NCBI RefSeq assembly: GCF_002775205.1
Contig: NC_036447.1
Location: 24,906,501 to 24,970,500 of the forward strand
Reading direction: 5' to 3'
From: Xiphophorus maculatus
Taxonomy: Eukaryota; Chordata; Actinopteri; Cyprinodontiformes; Poeciliidae
DNA: 64,000 nt
Under the pieces are notes generated by a model. The model ran no database searches. It was given only the letters and a program-made list of their open reading frames with translations, and was not told the origin of the DNA. The translations under genes were made by a program, and so were the position numbers. Below, piece by piece: positions 57,542 through 64,000 of the stretch (positions are counted from its first letter, which is position 1; each line of letters begins with the position of its first letter).

Positions 57542-58301
57542 TGGGGACGTTTGCGTGTTGCGGCGGAAAATTACCTCGTCAAAATGCATCAAAACAATGA
57601 ATCTAATATGGCATTTAAAAAACAAACACTTGACGGAGTTTGGCTACATCGAGGCTCAGAGGAGGAACTAAAGGACATCCGGAGCGGCTAGACAGCAGGT
57701 AAAGCAGGACACAACTACCAACACTCACCTGGATTAGCATCACGGTCAGAAAGCTAAACAAATAAACCGACAAAATAATTTAAGTTTTCGAGGTAGCGGT
57801 GAAAGACGCTGGTTCTGCTCTCGCTGTTGGACCGCCGCTATTCGCTACTGGTAGTAATATTTCACAGACGGAGCGCCGCGGCTCAACCTCAACCAAGCAG
57901 TGAACAGCTGCAGCATATCTTAAACAAAACGATGTTAGATATACATTAAAACTTTCGCTGTCCTAACATAAGATAATCTCTGGGGAAAATAATGGATCTC
58001 CTCTGCCTCCTCCCTGTGTTCTGCAGAATTACTCAGCTCGGTCAGAAAGAACCAATCAGAACCAGCATTAATCAGCTCGCCGTGCTATCAGGAAGTTTTG
58101 CTTTAGTAACTCTGGATTGTTTATTTTGATGCAACCTGCATTTGACTTTGAATGAATGTTTCCTTTATTACTTGATGTGGCTTCGCTGCCTTTGCTTTGC
58201 CTGCAGTAAAAGTAAAGGCTTTACTTTGACTTTTCCTCAGAGTGTCATTCAGACCATGCCAGTTATGGCCTAGTTTCACTGTGATTAGAGACACATTTTA
58301 A
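57542..58301 (-). repeat. Long inverted repeat, right arm (760 bp)
   Basis: Reverse complement of 27609-28366 with few differences, so the duplication is recent. The arms enclose about 29.2 kb. Confidence 0.85.
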
Positions 58302-58785
58302 TAACTTCAGCCAACATTTTTACAAGGCCTTTTGCTTTTAATCTGTGGTGTCTGCAGACATTTTGCACCAAAACAAATTCCTTTCCTGACAACTGGTCTG
58401 ATTTCATTTCAATCGAGTTTTTCTTTCTTGGTTTCTCTCTCAACTTTTCTAAAGATCATAAAGTTGATCTATGGTGCCTGTGGGCACTCAGTATTTGTTT
58501 ATTGTCCAAATGATTTAAGTTGCATGTACATTTTTTGTTGCCTGTAAATACAAATCTTCTGGGCATAATATCTTTAGCACAATGCTGAAAGGTTTTTTTT
58601 TTAACACTGGTAGAGGATGGCTATATAGTGAAAGCTATGTGGTTAAATTTTGAATATAAGACGTTTGTCTTCCAATTCTGACTGCAGATGTGTACTTCAA
58701 ATATAAAAATGCTTCCATAGTGTTATGTAAGGGATGCATGACAAATAAAGTCAACAATAACACAGTGACAATAGCTAATAAAGTT
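58302..58785. other. Intergenic; nothing recognised
   Basis: T-rich sequence between the inverted-repeat arm and the 3' end of the minus-strand gene. Confidence 0.4.
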
Positions 58786-59479
58786 TATTCATCCGTTTTA
58801 AGAAAACTGTTAAACAATAATTACAACAAAGAACCAAATAAACCTCAAAGGGCAGTAAAAATATACCAAGTACAACACAATATTCCAAGTGGAAGAACAA
58901 AGAGCAACTTTCAGCAGGTAAACAGGAATGGCACTCCTGGGGTCTGTTTCACGAAGCTGGATCGACTCGAAGTGCGCCTGAATATTCAAGCAGACTCTGA
59001 GATGAGCTTCTCGTCAGATGAGTTCGAAGTTCATGAGACAGATCCCAGAGAGCAGAAGACAGCAAAACGGCTTGTCTGAGCGCAAACCGCATCGGGAGGT
59101 GAAGAGGAATGAAATGGGTTACAGCAATCACTAAAATCAAATAACAGCAAAGTTTACTATTTAAAAGGAAAAAGGAGACATTATCTGCCTGGAGATTAAC
59201 AAGGCGGGTAAACGTCAAAGCAGCCACGCCACTAAAATGCAAAGCATCCATTTGCTTTACAACTTAGGAAATAATACGCCCCCTTGTGGGGGGTTTATTA
59301 GAAGCAACTGGACAGCAAAAAAAAAAAAAAAGTGCAGCACTACAAAGAATCTCGATATTTAAATGAAAAGAATTAAACTGAACTAAGATCAGAATAGCAA
59401 CTTCATTGATAAAAACACATTAAGCCCGACTCAAATCAAAGCATTTAAATCACGTCTGTGAAAGCTTCCCAAACCCTCA

Positions 59480-59503
59480 TCACACACACACACACACACA
59501 CAC
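59480..59503. repeat. (CA)n microsatellite
   Basis: Twelve CA units. Confidence 0.95.
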
Positions 59504-60139
59504 CAAGATTTACCTTGTCCATTTTCAGTCCATCAGCACATTCATGGCACATCAGTAATGAAACCCAGAGCAGGCTCCACATAAGAAATCTACAATATTA
59601 ATCAACAGCTGTATTTACAAGAGCTATTGGGTTACTCTTTTAAACAGAGCAGAGATTAACGTTCCACATACACTTTGCATTATTTTAATAGCCCATGGTG
59701 GATCAAACATGTCCCTGGATCGATGTTTTCCTGACGAGAGGTGGTCGATACCAGACTAGTAAGCATCTATCATCTATACAAAATAGATCTAAACAGACGG
59801 CCAATGACTGGTATGTAGATTTGTTTATCCTTAAAAGGCAACAACAAAAGCTACGGTTACAAATAAATAGCTACAGTTTTATCTATTTTTTTCTCTCTTT
59901 CCATCTAAATGAAAATCTATACAAATTATCGACGAAATACTATGGTAAGACCGCTGAATATCTTCTCTTCAAGGCTGTCTCTTCAAAGTTACTGTGCCGT
60001 ATGAGCGGATTTTTGGTCCACCGAACCCACAACACCGGTAATAAACACATTCCTTCATTGTCAATTGAGGTGTCAAAGACTGGAAAGTGCAGGATGCATC
60101 TGAGTAATGTCAGCAATCGAATCCTACGTGCTTAAGCAG

Positions 60140-60331
60140 AACTGGACTTCTCTCGTTTCGTGAAGACGTTTCGTCGCTCATTCAGAGGGGCTTCTTCAAT
60201 TCTGAACATGGTTGGAGTTGTTTACGGATCATGGAACCACACTAACCGGACAATTGAAGGTTAAGACACGTGTTTTGGTCACATGTCCCATGGTGTGAAC
60301 TGGGACAAGAAGCGACGGAAGAAGTCCAGTT
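60140..60331 (-). mobile_element. Penelope-like element end relic with hammerhead-like core
   Basis: An 11-bp inverted pair (AACTGGACTTC at 60140, GAAGTCCAGTT at 60321) bounds the segment. The minus strand reads GAAGAAGCCCCTCTGAATGA, GCGACGAAACGTCTTC and AGAAGTCCAGTT, close to a widespread fish and amphibian repeat. CTGAATGAGCGACGAAAC resembles the hammerhead core CTGATGAG-N-CGAAAC with one extra A. The Penelope assignment rests on memory of such motifs in that class. Confidence 0.4.
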
Positions 60332-63206
60332 GCCTTCTACTCAAGCACTAAGGATCGTCCTGACCTGGATGACTGAGAAATCTACGCCAGCGTCAGCGAT
60401 TGAATGAAAAACACAGCAAGTTAGCCCTGTCGCTTGAGAATCTGGTGGTATAGTTTGATATGTCCGAGTTCTGCATCTTCCTGCAGTGGCAATACTAGAA
60501 GTTTGTTGGAACGGTCTTACTTAAAATCTCAGAAGAAAACTGAAGGAGGGTCTATTGGAAAAAAAGAAAAAGGATTGTAAAAAAAACAACAAAAAAAGAC
60601 CTTAAAAAATAATTTGTAATATAAGGTTGAACTGCAAATGATTACCAGACTACAGTGTAGGGAATGCAATGCAAAAACTCTGGTGACTTCAGACAGACTC
60701 CTCATACACATGAATGTCTTTACAATTCAGGACTTGTTCTTGTTTACCCAAAACTTTTTACCTCGTTGAAATTAGGACACAAGGAACGACTTCAGTGATT
60801 TTTAAAAACAAGGATGGCCCAACTGTGGATTTATAAAGCTAAAATATAGACATACAGCCATGCTGATATGCAACCATTGATAGAATGGGGATAACTTCTC
60901 CGCTGTCTGATATCGTAGGAAAATTATTGTTGCCTAAAAACTTTTCAAAGTGTTTAAACATTTTTGCAGGTGACAAACTCATACGTCAATGTAAAGGTGA
61001 AACGAGAGCAAACTCAAAAGGTAAACCTTTGTAAGAAAAACTGAAGATGGTAGAAGTGACAAACCAAAACCCAAGTGATCTCGTAGGGAAAGTTTTCAGT
61101 CTGAACAGCAAAAAATCAAATCTGATAAGCAAGTTTTAATATTCTTGAATGTTGGATAATGTAGACAATAATGCCAAATTTCTGGTCTTATAATCAAGGT
61201 TTATAGACCCAGTTGAGACCTGTCCTTTTACTTGCTGGTGAAATGTGCCAACGCTGCATTTTTGAGCATGACGTAATGGTACTTTCCACTTCAAACAATG
61301 GGATTCTAACCATGTACTTAAGAAAAATTAAATCCATGGTTAGAGCCTCATAATGAAAGGCATCCATGCCCACAAAGTGTCTTTGTAAGTCATCAGAGTT
61401 GTACATGTAATAAAAAGTCATGAAATTTTGGATTTCTGTAGCTGAACTCATAATAAAATTTGGATGTACACGCAGGTAGGCGATGATAAAATTGTAGCAT
61501 GCAGAGGCACTGAGTTCAAAGAGTTCATAGGCCTACAGTAAATACTCTGAACATGCTTACATTTCAGTCGAAATCTGATTTTCTACTGTACAAAATTACT
61601 TCAGACTTCCAATGGAAGCATTTTTTTTTTCATCATGAGTTACATTACTTATACTGTAACAATCCATTCATACACAGTATAATCACACATCATATATTTT
61701 GTATACAAGTTGTGAACACATTCCATGCAGCATTATAAAAACCCCTTCGTTGAATAATATTGTTTGGAAAACAAAAAGAGTATATTGATCGGTGTACTAA
61801 AATCTACTGGTTCTTTGACAGACGACCATCAATACACAAATAAAATAAATGACTGGTGTCTGCAAAGGATGTTTTCGTTTCGCCTAAAAGCTCTGCTTTT
61901 CTTTCACCAATCTGGGCTGGCAAGTTCAATCTTCACACACTGTGCGCCTAATGAAGCACATACACAAGTCAGCTTGACACATGTGCCCGTCTTTTCAAAT
62001 TTAGCACCGACTTTTCATCACCTTCACTGTGCGCGAGGGTCAGTCGGTGACTAACAGCTGTCCTAAAAAGGCGTTTTGTTCCCCCAACATGTGACGAAAG
62101 TGATTTGACTGATTTGATTTTCCTGAATCACATTTATGTCACACAAGCTATCCGTCGTTAGTTTCAGGCAACATCTGACTTTGAAAATGCAATCAACGTA
62201 CTCCTGCTGATACCGACCTCTTAATCGTCTTCAGATACAGAGGATGAACAAATAAAATTTTGCAAGCGTTAAACCACCTACTTCAAACTGCAACTGCAGA
62301 CATAGTGACGGTTTCATTTAAAAGGTCTAAGATGTGTAAACATTCCCAGGTTTAAGTAGGCTGTTTTTTTTGTGGGTTTTTTTTTTTTACATATATTTTT
62401 GTGTTATAACATCTCTGGAAGTATAAAATGGTTTGGCAAATAAGCGGGCAGAGTTACGTATAACAGCGTCCCTGCCTTTGGAGTGCGAACCAGGTAGAGT
62501 TTGGGGAGACCTGAGGTGCATTCTCTTCATGATTGTACAGATTTTGCATTCTTTTTGAGTTAAGAGAGGAAACGACGAGTACAGCGCGATCCACATGCCA
62601 GGCCGACTGGCTACAGAAACACTTCAACGGATCTACAGTCAATGTACTTGATTGCCTCTCCGGCGTTCTGTTCTACTTCTACTGTGCTGTTCCAGTTTGA
62701 GTCATCAAGTCGATCATCATCATGCTATCAACTATGCAGATTAGTAACGGGTAAGATTACTCTGAACACTATCGAAGCTGAATCTCCACTGGCTCTGTGG
62801 TGTCAAGGCAACTACTTCAAAATGCAATAATTCGTGGCCAGATAGTCTGATTGAAGAAAACGTAACTACGGAAACAATGAAAAGGATTTATTTACAAAAA
62901 GAACTGCCACTCAACAAAAATAATCTTTGCTTTCGATAAACATTAAATGCATTAATTAGAAAAGATCTGACATCTGGCTCGCTTGACTTTACGCTCGGCC
63001 ACACCAAAGTGACCGGGCCTACAGCTGCCTGGATGGCATCAATGACGCTAATGAAGACCTATAGAGGGATTGGTATAACGATTATGTTTTATCGTTGGAT
63101 ATGGCTAAACAAGTTGAAAGTCAGGGCACTGGTGCTTGGAGGCAAGGGTACCCTCATTGGGCTCATAAGACAACGGGTAAAGAAGAAGTATACAATGGAG
63201 GCTGTT

Positions 63207-63562
63207 CTACTGCTCGCCCATTTCAGCAGGGTCGCAGTCGGAAGGAGATGTGGATGACTGGAGATGGTTGGAAACGGGTAACTGGTTCAGGGTAGAGCCC
63301 TCTGCGGCTTCGCTGGGGACGGGCTCAGGTAGGGTCAGTGTTTCAGGGGCGGACTTTTTACGGGGCCGGTCTTTGGGGACAGAGAGAGATTCGGGTGCAT
63401 CCGTGCACATCGGTGTTGACGGGGCACTGGCAGGGCCGGTTAGGGCGCAGGAGGACAAGGGGGTCTCGCTTATGGAGATTGATGGGGGAAACACCCCAAT
63501 CTTCTGGTTGGTGGCCTCCTGGATGGTACGCTCAAACTCTCTCACCTCATCCATTGTCATGT
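63207..63562 (-). CDS. Last coding exon of an unidentified conserved gene
   Basis: Acceptor TCTCTTTCCAG precedes 63562. The frame reads MTMDEVREFERTIQEATNQK, IGVFPPSISISETPLSSCAL, then a Pro/Ser/Thr-rich, disordered tail with a basic patch (KDRPRKKSAPETL) and ends SDCDPAEMGEQ at a stop. The first about 30 residues look conserved and helical; the rest looks like a regulatory tail. About 118 residues plus a split first codon. I do not recognise the protein. Upstream exons would lie beyond 64000. Its codon use and clean splice site differ from the surrounding repeats and argue for a real host gene. Confidence 0.65.
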
Positions 63563-64000
63563 CTGGAAAGAGATTTTACAAGAGACAATACACAGGTTAG
63601 TGTTTTCATGTGTTCATGTGTTGACATTGTCTTGGCATGTGGATCTTACTACAAATGATCTATTTTGTTCATGTTTTGGAAGGAGCTGCTGATTATATTG
63701 CTCTTTTGCATGTATGGCCTTTTTGTACCCAGAAAAGGCGCGGCCAGCCGTGGGATCAGGAGTCAAATCCATCTCGCCTTACAGACGACTCAAACCTACT
63801 TAAAATTATTTCTATCATCCACTTGTGACCTAAATATATGGACATATGACTATAATAAATGATATACATCAGTAGAAAGCTATTCAGAGCCATTTTGGTT
63901 TAATAAGCCAAAAGAGGGATTCAGAAGAGTGATTTAATCAACGCAATGTTTTTTTATATATAATTTTTTAATTACAATTTGTCAGCTGGTGATGACCTCA
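63563..64000 (-). other. Intron of the same gene
   Basis: No further exon recognised up to the window end. Confidence 0.45.

Larger units (their letters stand above)
58786..63206 (-). other. Probable long 3' UTR of the minus-strand gene
   Basis: From the stop at 63207 down to a minus-strand AATAAA at about 58786 there is no further splice-linked coding exon that I can recognise. About 4.4 kb is long but usual for vertebrate last exons. Earlier poly(A) signals may be used. ORFs inside it lack recognisable domains. It contains a (CA)n tract at 59480-59503 and a Penelope-like relic at 60140-60331. Confidence 0.4.

Noticed and set aside
59695-60135. 146-codon plus frame
   Set aside because: Antisense to the probable 3' UTR of the minus-strand gene; composition irregular and no recognisable motif.

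Overview
The window is vertebrate genomic DNA and almost certainly teleost. Genes are spliced with GT-AG (one GC-AG) introns. The transposon mix is typical of ray-finned fish: Rex3/RTE, CR1/jockey-like LINE, piggyBac, Tc1, hAT, a tRNA-derived SINE and a Penelope-like relic. The gene content (ecto-ADP-ribosyltransferases, a FISNA-NACHT-LRR gene, Ig V-set exons) is that of a fast-evolving teleost immune cluster. I cannot name the species; a percomorph is a guess.

Layout. 1-9 kb holds transposon debris: a hAT MITE, a LINE with an esterase-like ORF1, a deleted piggyBac and a MITE. 9-23.2 kb has three minus-strand two-coding-exon ART genes (A, B, C). Each has a signal-peptide exon joined in phase 0 to one catalytic exon, and all keep the ExE motif. 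B and C lie in tandemly duplicated modules with several shared non-coding repeats. Base 1 starts inside the same upstream flank seen beside B and C, so the ART array probably continues to the left. 25.6-29.4 kb is another repeat block.

33.67-49.26 kb is the most unusual locus. Exons for a signal peptide, two Ig V-set domains, a transmembrane segment, a third Ig V-set domain, FISNA-NACHT and four LRR blocks lie on the plus strand. Splice phases match throughout and give a continuous 3612-nt reading frame (1203 aa plus stop). This could be a membrane receptor with extracellular Ig domains and an intracellular NLR, or two adjacent genes whose phases happen to be compatible. It is the main candidate for something undescribed.

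51.8 kb has a frameshifted last exon resembling the HTRA2 PDZ C-terminus. 52.3-56.4 kb has two head-to-head ART genes (D minus, E plus). Both have an N-terminal signal anchor and C-terminal membrane segments, and both have lost the catalytic ExE glutamates, so they look like membrane pseudoenzymes. 57.05-57.54 kb is promoter-like, with a good X-box. 58.8-63.56 kb is the long 3' end and last coding exon of an unidentified minus-strand gene.

Overall the cluster combines three probably active secreted ARTs, two probably inactive membrane ARTs and a putative Ig-NLR receptor. The 29-kb block with the Ig-NLR gene and ART D/E is bracketed by a 0.76-kb near-identical inverted repeat that could mediate inversion.
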